Source of the DNA: Amanita rubescens
Taxonomy: Eukaryota; Basidiomycota; Agaricomycetes; Agaricales; Amanitaceae
Assembly: GCA_015039365.1 (NCBI GenBank)
Contig: WION01000192.1
Span: 1-64,000, forward strand
Direction: 5' to 3'
DNA: 64,000 nucleotides
The first letter of the stretch is position 1. Each line of letters opens with the position of its first letter. A program made the translations under genes and the position numbers. Of this stretch, positions 21,077 through 32,930 are shown one piece after another. Below the pieces are notes generated by a model, which made no database searches, had not been told where the DNA came from, and was given only the letters and a program-made list of their open reading frames with translations.

Positions 21077-22076
21077 GTTGGGTGCAGAACCTAGAGTCGA
21101 CTTTAGCCTGCCCTTTTATTCGATAAATTTCATTATTGCCTCTTTCGGAATGGTTGACGAACGTTATGGTTTAGATCGCAATGAGACACGCGAGCCTGAC
21201 AAACGACGAGCCACATTCACCGGCCCTGCCCCGTCGTCCCTGCCCAGTTCGCTTCCCCGCGACTTCGACTTCGACTCCGAACCGACGAACAACGAAAGCA
21301 GCAAAAATATGAGCACTGTCGTTTCAACATGCGATTAGTAAGGCCGCAAGCAGAGAGGAGGGCGCCGGGAGGAAGGGGGGGACTCAGGACACGCAACGAG
21401 TCCGGAGCGACGCTGCCCGACGCACCAGGCGAGTACCACACGCCAGCTCGTCCCTGCCGCTGGACTAAAACATATTTATCCATTCTCGAACGCTAGAGCC
21501 GAGCTATGTTTACAAGAGCCCCTTGGCAAATTGCAATGAGTATTCCGAACTCGAGGGGCTGGCGACTTGGGAGTGTAGAAGTCGACGCGCGTCGCGTAGC
21601 GTGTTTGCCTTGGATGCTGCAGTGACACTGGCAATAACCTGAGGGTCAACGCATTACACTGTCATAATGCAAGAGCTCAGATTTGCGAATATCATTATCA
21701 AATAGGCGGATTCTCAGGTTAGCTTGCAAGAGCAGAAAAGGTTTAACAGCAAGACGGCAAGTAAATAGTATTACCTTTTGCTTGCTTTCCACTCTATATC
21801 ACTGGTCAATAGGACGGCTGTTGTTATCCACGTGAGGCTCGTAGTACGAAGCAGAATACTTATGTATATATGTGTTCGGACCATGCACGAAGGGGTGACC
21901 CACAAGTTACACATACTCGCATCCCCCGAGAATCACCGGAAGTTACAATAACTGTACTTCTACTGGTTGGAATTGCGGGTCTCAAGGTTTATTTAATTGT
22001 TCAACAAGGGCTAAAAAAGAGTCTATTCAGAACGTAAATACATATTAGCCGAGGCTTCCACTTCCGCCACACAAGG
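21077..22076. other. intergenic region between secreted-protein copies
   Basis: About 1 kb with no gene I can support. It contains the upstream region of paralogue 2 and the 3' region of paralogue 3. Confidence 0.4.
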
Positions 22077-22737
22077 TTACGGGCCGTAAAGTGGGACGGT
22101 CCACAAAGCAATAGGTGCACACTGCAAAGGTGGACCTGAGGTAGGGCTGGCCTGATACCACACCTGAAAAAAATCATCAGTGAAAATTCTACAAACAACA
22201 AATTGAACATCAACACCCACATCTTGTCCGGATCCACAGGCATAAAAGCCGCCCACATAATTGAACGTCAGCTCTGCGCCTAGCTGTGAATTCTCCGTAT
22301 CGGACTGGATCTCGAACGTGTTAAACATGGCGCATTTGTCCGTACTACCTCCTGTGCTAAATCCAAGTTGGCCGTAATTTAAGCATTCCGTGGCCAGGAC
22401 TGCGCCGATGAAGGGTAGTTGGGTTTGGGTAGAGCCTGGGGCGGGTGCAGCCGTCAATGCCCCTTGGTAGAAGTAGTATACTCCTATTGGGCCACTGCCA
22501 GTAAGTGTAGCGTAATCGCCTGATCCACCAGATGTTCGCAGAGGCTACGAGAGTTGGTTATAATTATCTCACGAAACGTTCGAGAATATGGCTCACCAGG
22601 AGGTTCGGACCAGTGGTGTTCGAGGTGGCAACAAGGTAGAAAGATGGCGTACTCGCGCCTGGGACAACGACAGCTCCAGCGAAGGATGCCAAAGCCGCAA
22701 TTGAGAGGACTCTAGAAATTGAAAGAGTCAAACGCAT
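22077..22737 (-). CDS. small secreted protein, paralogue 3
   Basis: It starts at ATG 22737 with the signal peptide MRLTLSISRVLSIAALASF, then VVVPGASTPSFYLVATSN. A GTGAGC intron and a second exon with PLRTSGGSGDYATLTG, CLNYGQLGFSTGGSTDKC and DTENSQLGAELTFNYVGGFY follow. A last exon VWYQASPTSGPPLQC ends LYGP at TAA 22077-22079. It is intact in this reading and about 75% like paralogue 2 by eye; even part of the second intron sequence is conserved. It is secreted, with Cys pairs probably forming disulphides; the role is unknown. Confidence 0.75.
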
Positions 22738-23440
22738 ATTGGGTGCAGAATATTGGGTGCAGAACCTAGAGTCGACTTTGGCCTGGTTATATTCCGCAGG
22801 CTCTGCACCCGCTACATTTCATTAATCAAGGAAGACACGTCCAACGGTGTTAGTTGCCCGTAAATATCACGTCCAGTATATGCCGTGGTACAGAATACAA
22901 GAACTTGGAGAAAGTCTCATGACAGTTCCACATGCGATATGATGTGTGCCTGACGTTTATCATTTTCAATATGAGATGCTTGTCATTGCGAGAAATGAAT
23001 TAGCAAGCTTTAATCTTTGGACTGGAAGCATACATACTGATGTTCACCAGGAGTACTATGGTGGCTACACTTTGCATCAGGCTCAAGTTACTGTAGGATG
23101 ATATACCAAAAGCGAACAAAAAGTTGGTCAGGGTTGCCGGGCTGTCAGTCTTTGACTCATTTGTACACCAACGTGGGTATTCGCAAGGAACAAGCTGCAG
23201 GGAGACATCATTGTCGTCTGCCCTTTTAGCGCGGCACGGAGGCGTTTAGCCCGACGTGGGTTCGTGCAATGACTCATGTTGGAAACATCAATGTTAATTC
23301 GATCAGTAGGCCGTATGATACGGCGAACAATAAGAACACTTAATCCAACTGAGTTTCTGAATTTCTCCTGTTTCAGGTTTTCCCATCAACGGATTCGCCT
23401 TTCTCTGAGTCTTGATTATGAAGTACTGTGACAACGCCGA
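22738..23440. other. intergenic region
   Basis: This lies between the start of paralogue 3 and the 3' end of the sugar transporter. No gene seen. Confidence 0.4.
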
Positions 23441-25671
23441 TCAGTTAATGATAACAGATCGACCACGTCCTAACATACGTTTCTGTCTCCGATCGATGTA
23501 TGCCTGCCTCTCGTCTTGGGAAACAGCACCAAAGAGGATGTCCATTTCCTCCAAACTCTTCCCCTTGGTCTCTGGGATGATGAGCGAAAATGTCGCCATC
23601 GCTCCAATGTTGACAGTCGCGAACATGATAAATATCTTGTACCCCAAGTTGGTAATCATCTGGGGCGTGACTTTGGTCACAACGAAGTCTAGAAAATGTC
23701 AGTGGCGTATGATGCACGATAAGAGAGAATGACGCACTCCATAGCCACTGCGAAGCACTGGCCAGCGCAAGACCATAGTGCCGCGTGCGAGTGGGAAAGA
23801 TATCAGACACGTAGACCCACGGCAGAGGTCCTATCAATGGTGAGTGAACATTGCGAAGCTAGCTCAAACATGAACTCACCCCAGCCCATGCTATAAAAGC
23901 AAACGTAAATGTAGAGCATAGAAGCCATCGCCTTGCTGGCTGGGGTAGGATTCGCCGAGCTTCCAATAGGATGTGTCTTGAGAATCGCGCCTACAATGTA
24001 AAAGAGAATTCCCATTCCCATAGCGGAGATGAATAACGACCGTTTACGTCCTAGCGTTTCAACACCGAAGAAAATATAAATTGCGGTGGCCACAACTTTA
24101 ACAACACCTGCAAAAACTGATCATTAAGAATGAAAATCCCAAATAAATGGTGGTCCGCACCGTAAATGCCGCTGGCGAGGAGTGGGGTCTTGATACCTGT
24201 ATACCCAATCTAGTGGCACTTCTGAGGATCTTCAGCGCTAGAGAAAGGAATTTCTACTAACGGATGTGAAGATTTGGGGCGCATAGTAGCTAAAACATGT
24301 TTCTTGTAAGTGATCGATTGAGATCTCTCCAGCAGAAGACGCACCTGACTGAGTTTTGGCCACACCACTGTTGCAGCAGGAAAATGATGAAAGCGATAAC
24401 AAATCGGACAAAGTTACCCTTCCCGAAAAAAGCGTTCCCAAGCCCAAGACCTTTGCGAGCTTCCCTCTCCTCCAGAACGGCAGCATCGATTTCTGCCATC
24501 TCCGCAATAACAGCTTCAGAGTCAACCCTATCCCGGCGCAAGTACGCTAGATTATGGATAGCTTCGTGATACCTGTCGACAGATGAAAGCCAACGTGGCG
24601 ACTCCTACAAAGGCCGTTTTGAGTCTATGCCGGTAGAAAAACGCATGAGATTAACTCACTTTCACCGTTAACAAACCAAGGCACATGATACCAGCTGGGA
24701 TAAGCTGGACAGCAAATGGAATTCTCCAAACATTAACTCCCGGTTTGACATGAAGTCCAACGCCAACTATCTGTGGTCAGAGCTTGCTAATGGGGAAGCC
24801 TAAACTCAACTCACGGTTGACGAAGTAAGAGATCATCACACCAATTGCAACCTGATCATTTGGTGAGCATCGAGAAGAATATATGAACATGGAAAGGTAC
24901 CATGACTTGGAACACGCCAGTAATCTTACCTCGCACTTCCTTTGGCGCGCATTCGGATACGTAGGTTGGAGCTACTGCAGAAATAGCGCCAATTCCAACG
25001 CCAGATACGACACGTCCGGCATATATTTCCCCTAGGCCCCTACGTCCGTCTGCAACCGTGGTGATAATCTTAAAATAACGATAATTGAGGGCTTTGTTTT
25101 ACATTCAGATAAGTACTCACAGCTCCAACAACGAATATAAGGGTGAAAAGCAGGAGTGTGTGCTTACGCCCGAGTTTTGCTACGGTTTTAACAGAAGATT
25201 TCAGCCACTTAGGGAATCGCAGGAATGGAGGTATCACGAACCCGAAATCGGTGCACTTGCCAACGCTCCGAAGAATGCACCGGCCTGCAATACAGATACA
25301 ACATTTGAGATGATGTCGTTGGACTTTTTGATATCCTTTTTGCCGTTCACGATAATACCAAAATATTCTTCGAAGTATGTATTGCTGACGACTGCCACCT
25401 CTTTAAAAGTTGCGTGAGCTATGAATACCATATTTGACCGCCCAAACATACGCGATACCGCTGAAAAAAAGTAGTCAGCGCTGGGGCAATCGAGAAAAAA
25501 ACTGGTCGAAACGCACGTGTCATAACCGAAAAGCACTATTCCCCAATACGCAACAAATGCCAGCCCTGCCAACGCAACCGTCAAGTCCTAGGAAGCCAAA
25601 CACGTGAACGAGAATGACATACAGTACACACGTATGTTTTTGAAGGGGTCCTGATCACCTGTCAATGTCAT
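23441..25671 (-). CDS. MFS sugar/quinate-type transporter
   Basis: A multi-exon gene of the sugar-porter family, a 12-helix plasma-membrane symporter. The start is probably ATG 25671 (MTLTGDQDPFKNI), spliced to DLTVALAGLAFVAYWGIVLFGYDT. Signatures follow in order: FGIIVNGKKD, SVLQAGAFFGAL, KLGRKHTLLLF, GRVVSGVGIGAISA, VYVSECAPKEVRG, ESPRWL, QQWCGQNSV, YYAPQIFTS, VVKVVATAIYIFFGVETLGRK, PLPWVYVSDIFPTRTR and the final PETKGKSLEEMD, ending RSVIIN and TGA. About nine short introns are needed. The join just after FGYDT is unclear by one nucleotide, so one damaged splice site or frameshift cannot be excluded. The substrate cannot be read from sequence; the quinate-permease-like branch is most likely. 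Confidence 0.85.
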
Positions 25672-26591
25672 CCTTCAGTTACTGAAGGGGAAAGAACCGA
25701 GGACAAGGGGAGTTAAGTGTCGTATCCCCACGGCGTCCCAGCAGGACCCTGCTGATGACCGAAGTACATAACCACCGCATTCCCGCCGACAGGGTGAGGT
25801 TCAAGAGCAAATGGGGTAATACCCAAAATAGGCTATCCGAAACGTTTTTCCCGGGATTCCACGGTCCACCATTCACCACGTCCAAACTTGAAATCGTCGA
25901 AACTGGCAAGATGCTGTAAGTCCTACTTACTGGTACTTGGCAACGTTACTGCAACCTTGTTCTAGGGATGTTTCAAGGTGACCTGGATTTCAAGTTCCGC
26001 CGGCCTCACGACCGTTGAGCTCCGTTGAGTCAGTTGAACTAAGGCCTTACATCCCTTCCGGAACGAAACAGAGCAAGGAATATCAGTGATCCAGGGAGAA
26101 GGGACAAGAAAGGGTGACAAACGTCACAATGGTGAGAAAAGAACCCATCCAGTGCTCACTGATGCACATGCGCGGCAGATGAAACGTCGAAGAGATATTG
26201 AGCTCGGCTTTGGCCGTCTTCAATAGCGCTCTTAAAGTGAAATCGAACACGATCTAGGCTGATCTAGGCTGTTCCAATGAATGGAAGATTCAAGCAATCG
26301 CGGCCCGGAACTCAGGACGTCCGTGACGGCCCGGGATTATACTTCTCAAACGTCAAACTGTCATGACAATGTGATAAACAAGCGTCTGATAGTGCTACAA
26401 TTACGAGTGGCGATGAAAATAACTCTGATTCGTAGGTACATGATATCCCCGAACAGAACACCAGGTTCGACTAACCCAATAAGCTACAGTAACTGCGCGT
26501 AAAACCAGCGTCAAAAGAAGTTGAGCGCCTACAGCCATCTCATATTAATAAGAAGAAGTCTAGTGCGCTGATACGGGACACATACCGGCTA
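25672..26591. other. intergenic region
   Basis: Upstream region of the transporter and downstream region of the unresolved minus-strand frame. A short direct repeat GATCTAGGCT occurs near 26255. No gene seen. Confidence 0.4.
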
Positions 26592-27508
26592 CTATCTTGA
26601 AATGCCTGGTTCCGGAGCGTTCTGGGAAAGGGGATAAGTAGATCGCTCTGGCGTCGAATAGCGGCGTCTGTGAAGCTCAAGGAACGGAAGCTCTGTGTTC
26701 CTGGTCTGGATCGATATCTGTGGCACTTCGTATCTACCGCGTTGCAAGTTTATCGCCTCACAGTTCTCCCCATTCGCGCCCTTTTCAAATCCAGCAATAT
26801 CGTCGCACGAAGTGTCAAGCCCATCATTGTTTCCCCGCATTGTATCGCCGCAATGCATAGAGACCTCTACTCTCCCACCGCTATCTCCGTGCACTGGCAC
26901 ATGATTCCTCAACACAGATGGATTGTTCCCATATATCCTGCTGATCGTTTTCGCATCCCGCTCTGCCATGCGAATCCAAGGCCATCTCCGCTCATAACTC
27001 AAACGAAGCCATATCCTCCGTATCGTCCTCGAAATCCTGCCAAAATCGAAATTATCCCTCGAGCCAAAGGTGATCTTCCTTTGGAGGATGCAATCCAGCG
27101 CAAAGTGCGTGAAAGGACTACGAGGTCGTGGAATCCCTCCGCGACGTCGTCTCGAAGCATACGCATACAATGGTGCTCGATAAATGGGTCGAGGAAAATG
27201 AAAACCTGGCGTTATTCTTGGCGGGGGCACCATTAGATTAAACGACGTCGATAGACGAGGGGTGGAAGGAGAAGCGCAGAGGCAGGATTCCTCCATTTCA
27301 TCGGAGGGCTTTTTATACTCCTCGTGTCGATGGTGACCTATAGCTATTGCCCCACGTTCGAGCCCACATGTAATGTGGACACCGAACCAGCGTCGGCCAG
27401 GGAAAGAAATAGAACAAAGATCGTACCGAAAGGGACAACAAGTAGCGACCACACAAAGAAGTCAATCACAAAGCCGTCCCTATCAGCGTGAGTAATAAGC
27501 CTTGGCAT
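26592..27508 (-). CDS. unresolved open region, possible host gene
   Basis: A frame without stops covers about 286 codons (27452-26592) but has no ATG near its upstream end. An overlapping frame from ATG 27508 (MPRLITHADRDGF) encodes a hydrophobic stretch (FFVWSLLVVPFGTIFVLFL) like a membrane helix. A spliced gene joining the two is possible. The long frame is Arg/Pro/Ser-rich and matches nothing I recognise, and the opposite strand is also open for 188 codons. A non-coding explanation is therefore as likely. Confidence 0.25.
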
Positions 27509-27803
27509 TCTAAGCAAAGTAACAATCAGTGACACTCTCTTTCAATATGTTCTCCACATAGTACACGATATTCTATTCTAGTATCACAATTAGAGATTTA
27601 CTAAATAAGACATCTACCCGAACGCTATAACAAATCGAATCTAAGATTTACATCTTTATTCTTCTCGGCGGTATGTATTGTTCGACCAAAAATGCGGCAC
27701 AATGCCCTCCGCGTGAGAAACGGTTAGGTTTGCGATAGGATGTGTTGCATTCTTCGCAAATTGTTAGCGCTGAAATGCTGATAAGCTGAAATGCCACTAC
27801 GTA
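27509..27803. other. intergenic region, ends in target TA
   Basis: Sequence without a gene, ending with the TA dinucleotide (27802-27803) that flanks the TIR element. Confidence 0.4.
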
Positions 27804-27961
27804 CAGTCGGCATCCCAATAATGCATATGCTCATGATGCATAACCGTGATAATGCATAGGATTTGCCGGGTCCCATGTTGGGGCGCGCACAAAAGCTAGA
27901 ATTTTTGCATATTGCATAATGCATAGACAAATAGTGACAAATATGCATTATGAGTGGGCAG
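27804..27961 (+). repeat. left terminal and subterminal repeats
   Basis: The 24-bp terminal repeat (one mismatch to the right end) is followed by at least five ATGCAT-type motifs (near 27821, 27836, 27851, 27921 and 27947). ATGCATAGGATTTGCCGGGTCCC (27853-27875) recurs in the same orientation near the right end, so the subterminal motifs are direct rather than inverted. They are likely transposase-binding sites. Confidence 0.7.
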
Positions 27962-28380
27962 GGGCAATGGACTGCTATTTTTGAAAGTCCGACGTGACGC
28001 GCCATGGCAGAGGCGCATTGTCTCACGTCTGTCATGTTATCTAGAACCTGAGCATCGCAAGATGGCATTAGATGTATTAATAGACATAGGCTCATAATTA
28101 TATTATACATGTATTCTTCATTGAATATGTAAGATGGGGGGGTTCAATACTAATTTGGTCACTGGATCTCCGGCATAGGCCGTGATATTGGCCAATATTT
28201 CATGGAGATTACATTTGGCAAGGTCAAAAATAAATATTTGGTTGGTCATATGGCTGACCTGTGGACATGGTGGACGTCCAGTGGTACATCCGCAGTGTCA
28301 GGGGCCATCTGCTTACTAAGCAAATGAGACCAAGACGCGATTGACGCGCTTGACGCGCCGTCCACTTACGGCAAGGCAAA

Positions 28381-31169
28381 ATGCAATGGCGGCCATTGAA
28401 AAGCGAGCGCTGGAAGTCCTCTAAGCGTCGTACAGCAAAGCAGAAGAATCAGTTAGCCAACCTGCATGCAAAACATCACCCCAATGATGAAAACATCCCT
28501 CCCCCTCAAGAGCTACCCACCACACCCTCGAACAGCAGCCATACAGGGGGTGTAGATGCTCTGGCAAATCAACTTGATGTTCTGAAGGATAGAGCAATTA
28601 CTTACGAGCGAAAATACCGCAATGAACGAAAAAGAAATGCCCGGAAGGAAATGGCACTCATGTCCCTGAAAAATCAATATAGCAGCCTATCCACGGAGCA
28701 CAAGGATTATCAGGATCAGCTACAGCACCTGCATTCTCATCACGGAAAACTCACCAAGCAAAATCACGCACTTGTCATGCGTGTCAGACGTGCTATTGCT
28801 GCCAAGAAGCTTGCTAACGACAAGGCCAAGGAGGCATCAATGGAGGAACCCACATTCAATTTCAAAGAAGACGGTATCATCACCGATGCTTCTCGAAGCA
28901 TGGTGCGGGACCTGGTTGCCAAGTTGGATGTACCAGTCGCAAGTGTTAATGGTGCCGTAAATGTTGTGGCTTCCGCATTAGGAGTCAGGGTCGAAGGGTG
29001 TGCCAGTAGTCGCAGTATTCGCCGGATTATTGGGGAGGCAGGCGTTGCGGCTGAGGTCCAACTTGTAGATGAAATCCGTCAGGCAGAAGGTACGCCTCGA
29101 GTCACTTTGTTTGTTTCCTGGTTAATAATGAGTTAGGGGTAACACTAAGTGGAGATGGAACGACTCACAAAAACGTCAACTACCAGTCGCACCATATAAC
29201 GTATGCGCTTCCCGGCAGTCAGCCAGTTACCCGATTTGCAGGAGCATTACATGAAGTTAACCACACAAGCGAGACCCAGCTTTATGGCTGGCAATCTCGC
29301 ATTTCATCCTTATATGCATCCTTCAATGACATAAAGTCTTGTCAGAATAAGGCTGATCCACGGACTTTCACTGCCAAAGTAAAAGGAATGCTTACCGATC
29401 ACGCCGAAGACCAGAAGAAGCTGGCCCGTTGCGTTGAGGACTGGAAGCATCTCTCCGAGCGTGAGCTACGGGGAGAGCAAGCTCTATCAGTGTTACCCCC
29501 AAGCGAGCTGTTTCCTCACCTTACCGTAATGATGGACAATCTAATGGTGGCAGCGGGAGGTCCAGCCGGCTGGGATACGCTTCCAGTTGAGAAGAAGAAA
29601 GTTCTTGGGGACGAAGCGTTACGGCAATTACGAATTAATGTTGGCGAGATCGCTTTTGGTCAACTGTCAGATGCGGAGAAGAACGCGGTTGATTTTTTCG
29701 TATGGGCTGGTTGCTGCATGCATAAGGAACTTAATGCTATGAAAGGAGGAAACGCACGAATTCGAGCATGGTGGGGACAAAATGCTATCGAAGGCCCAGT
29801 ACTTTTGATGAATAAAGATAATACTGCTGCTGCCGCTGCCACTTCCGATAACTCAAAAGTGAAGGACCGCGCCGTCAACGTCTCTGCAGGAGGTGCGCAA
29901 AAGGTTCTTGACCTAGCTGGGGCCATCTTTCGACACAAAGACAGCAAGAAAGGTCAACATGATTCCCTTCGTTACCACATGGAAAACGTACTTGGCTTCA
30001 AAGTCCAGTGGCCGGATACCAGCAACACCCGCTACCACAGCCATGGGGATGCCGCTTGCGAATTCCTTGTCCACGAGCCATTGTACGTTGCATACCTAGA
30101 ACAAATCCGTTTGAAGAAGGATAGTCGGACACTCACGAATATCGAAGAAAATGTTTTGCGTGGCTTCTCTTGCCCTAAAACGAAGGAAGAAATTGTTTGC
30201 TTTGCAGCGTATAATCAATGTATCACGCACCCGTACCTGCGAACAGTGCGTAACAATGAATCAAACATTTTAGATCTCGGTTTGGTGCATACTAGCCTAA
30301 TAGCTCATATCCAAAAGCTGCGCAATGACGTTGACCTGGTAGTTGGACCGTCTGCGACGTACAAGACAGCTACTATGGATGGAACTCCATTCACTCGACC
30401 GGAAGCTGTGTATGTCATTCAGCGGATTTCCAGTGATACCGTGACATATCCTCACATCCGTCGACTCCTCGCTTCATTTCTTGATGGTGCAATGGAGACC
30501 TGGATCCGCTTTTCACAAGAGTTTGCGAGTGGAGGCAAGATTGACGGAGCAACGGCTACTCAACGCCGGTCAGCATTCATGAAAACCACGAACGACGACA
30601 ATGAAGGCGCATTGGGAACTGTACGCACCTCTTTGCGTCGTGCTCCCAGCATGTCATTATCACATTTCAACTCACGCCTCATGTACAAGAAAAACAACAC
30701 TAGTTCATATGTATCCAAGTTCCTGGGCCCAGAGGAGCAGAAAAGGTTGCGAAAGAAAGCACGGGAGAATGATCGCCGTGGAGATGAGCGAGTTCGACGA
30801 GAGGCTCAAGCGGAGTACGATAAACAATTGGCTCACAAAAACAAGGAATTAGACGTACGCAAAAAAGAAAGGAAGGAAGCCATCCTTGCAAAACTGGAAT
30901 CCGTCAGCCCTCGCACCACTCCCGAAGCGATAGAGAGCATGAAAGTTGCCGAAATCAATCTCCAACTTCGGTGGCATCGTCAATTCGATAGTCAAGTTCC
31001 CCCATCCAAGGATATGCCCAAATTGAAGGCGGAAAAGGTCCTGGTGCTGAAGAGCGCAGTAGAGCGTTATCTGCGTGGTGAGGCAGTGCCAGGCGAGTCG
31101 GCGAACAAAGCTGAAGCGAGCATTGGACGTGTGGGAGACAATGGAGATAGTGAGGAGGAATTATATTAA
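28381..31169 (+). CDS. putative DDE transposase of an unnamed basidiomycete family, 913 aa
   Basis: Exons 28381-29089 and 29137-31169 are joined by a 47-nt GT-AG intron that keeps the frame. Residues about 60-170 form a charged coiled coil (ERKYRNERKRNARKEMALM). The core then shows SGDGTTHKN (Asp243), LTDHAEDQ (Asp324), CCMHKELN (Cys429-xx-His432) and TNDDNEGALG (Glu726). A spaced Asp, Asp, CxxH, Glu series is the catalytic layout of many eukaryotic cut-and-paste transposases (CxxH after the second Asp). A second basic coiled coil (about 765-820) ends the protein. Similar proteins are common in basidiomycete genomes as hypotheticals. Alternative: a passenger gene rather than the transposase. 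The frame is intact. Confidence 0.75.
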
Positions 31170-31511
31170 TAGAATTCTCAAATTCCTCGCTCGTCCTGTA
31201 CCCCTGGGCTACAACAACACTCTGTATACCTTCTCCATACCTCCCACATCACATTAGGGCCTTCGTTCCAGCGGCACGAAGCCCAGTTCTGGTGTGTTAT
31301 AACATTTGCCATCGGGCCTGCTGTTCTTCGCTTATATTAGCTTACATAATCATCACGCTTTTCTGACCGTGGTTGCCCCTCCCCATTATGAGGGAAGCTC
31401 CGGCCGCCGGCACTCGGTGTTCTAGGCTTAAGCGCTTATGTGGCATGCTCGTGTCCAAATTTTACTGTACATATTTAAGTGATCAAAGCAGCGTGATATG
31501 GGCATCTTTGA

Positions 31512-32093
31512 ATGTCAATCCCTACTGCCAAGGGGCCACTGGCCACTATCGGCAGCAATCTTCTCAAACGGAAAGCCACAGACAAGTCCACTGAGGCTCG
31601 ACCGGCCAAAAAGCCGAGGGTTCCGAAACCTAAGAACCCACCGGCCACATCTGTGCTGCCACCGATAAATGATAAACGCCGAAATCTTACTCTTGCAGAT
31701 TGGATGACGGTGTTCGCTTACATTGACTCCCATCCCGATGCAAATCAGACTGAAATTGTCAACTACTTTCGCACACACCCATCTGGACGGCTTATCTTTG
31801 ACCAATCTACCCTATCACGGAAGTTACGAGATCGATCAAAACTGGAAGCGCATAGTACATACCCATAGTCATCCAAATGCATTATCATTAACGGCTTACA
31901 AGCTGACAAGCTGTTATCACGCACATCACTCATATCTCTTTGTACGGAGATCCAGGCATCTTGCCTTCAATATGGTGACCCTCAGCTGGCCTTTGAGTTG
32001 TCCGAGAATATTCGCAGATATCGGGCGCAGCTATGCAGAGAGGAAACCAGGAATGCGAAGCAGACGACGATCGATAATTACTTTGCGCGATAG
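31512..32093 (+). pseudogene. CENP-B/pogo-type helix-turn-helix protein, probably shortened
   Basis: From ATG 31512 a basic N-terminus (LLKRKATDK, RPAKKPRVPKPK) is followed by NLTLADWMTVFAYIDSHP and FDQSTLSRKLRDRSKLE, the helix-turn-helix seen at the N-terminus of pogo-family transposases. The frame stops at TAG near 31866. Beyond it, sequence in a neighbouring frame continues SHPNALSLTAYKL. A stretch ending ELSENIRRYRAQLCREETRN and QTTIDNYFAR, ending at TAG 32091-32093, resembles the C-terminal tail of such proteins. The DDE domain is absent. It is either a decayed pogo transposase or a small DNA-binding partner with an unrecognised intron. Confidence 0.55.
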
Positions 32094-32172
32094 CCGTTAC
32101 ACTTGTCACTTTTGTCACATATCCGTTACTGCATATCCCCTATAATGCATAGACTTTTCCGGGTCCCGACCG

Positions 32173-32196
32173 TATGCATTATTGGGATGTCGACTG
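32173..32196 (-). repeat. right terminal inverted repeat
   Basis: The reverse complement of the left end, with one mismatch (GTCGAC versus GTCGGC), followed by TA at 32197-32198. Confidence 0.75.
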
Positions 32197-32198
32197 TA

Positions 32199-32622
32199 GT
32201 ACACAATTGCGTGCCCCGCGCACGACGTCTCGTCCTCCGTTTAGCTAGTAAACTAGAAAATTTTCTTTCTCAGATTCTCGTTCGTTCTGGGACATCGGCG
32301 AACTGGAGATGGGATGACACGATGCTGCCCTACAAACAATACAGCGCGTGGTAGTAATCTGAGATTCTGGAATGTTCTAAATGTGCAATACATATGATCA
32401 ATAGATAATTGACCTACTTGGGCGACTTGTCTCTCAGACCGCTGCTTGGCGCTGACATGCGTATAAAACGGATTATTGCAATGCCTACCTATCGTGCAGA
32501 TAATCTGTTATCAGAATTGGACCTAGTACTTTGTCTGTTCCTACTGTGAAACAATGCGAATCGTATCGTCCTATCCTACCAGAATGTTAGGGTAATCGGA
32601 CGCCAAGCCTGCGTTAGCATGT
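32199..32622. other. intergenic region between two elements
   Basis: No gene or repeat recognised. Its last five bases, CATGT, are the target duplication of the gypsy element. Confidence 0.45.
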
Positions 32623-32810
32623 TGTAAACCCTTTGTGGACTCAAAGGGGAATCACTCGAGACGGAACAGGACCAGAGCGTGTTAAGAGAGAATGAGTACC
32701 TAGGTACGATGATAAGGAGAAGGAAAAGAAAGAATATCGAAGTGTATGAACTATCCGAATATATGTATGTTGATTGATTGTAGTTGTTTGTTAGTAATCG
32801 TATGATTACA
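32623..32810 (-). repeat. 3' LTR of the chromovirus
   Basis: 188 bp, preceded by CATGT and followed by the reverse complement of the polypurine tract (CCCTCCCCCACC). Confidence 0.93.
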
Positions 32811-32930
32811 CCCTCCCCCACCGTGAAAAAGAAAGAAGGATACGTAAAAGTGCTTACACGGGTGCATTAAAAAACCCTCGTAAGGGAAAAAGCTACCGGT
32901 GGCGGGCGAAAGGATAAGGTAAAAAAAATC

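Larger units (their letters stand above)
27804..32196 (+). mobile_element. TIR DNA transposon with two genes, TA-flanked, 4.4 kb
   Basis: The ends are inverted repeats starting CAGTCG(G/A)CATCCCAATAA and are flanked on both sides by TA. Inside are a spliced 913-aa gene with DDE-transposase features and a smaller gene with a CENP-B/pogo-type helix-turn-helix, both on the plus strand. Several ATGCAT-containing repeats lie near both ends. TA duplication and a CAGT terminus point to the Tc1/mariner-pogo mode of insertion, but the large protein is unlike pogo transposases. Confidence 0.75.

Noticed and set aside
26670..27236. 188-codon plus-strand ORF
   Set aside because: It overlaps a longer minus-strand open region. 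Neither has a recognisable motif, and I listed only the minus-strand one at low confidence.
27804..28000. Clustered ATGCAT repeats as a CRISPR-like or satellite array
   Set aside because: Spacing is irregular and the motifs lie at the ends of a TIR element, as subterminal binding sites do. The window is eukaryotic.
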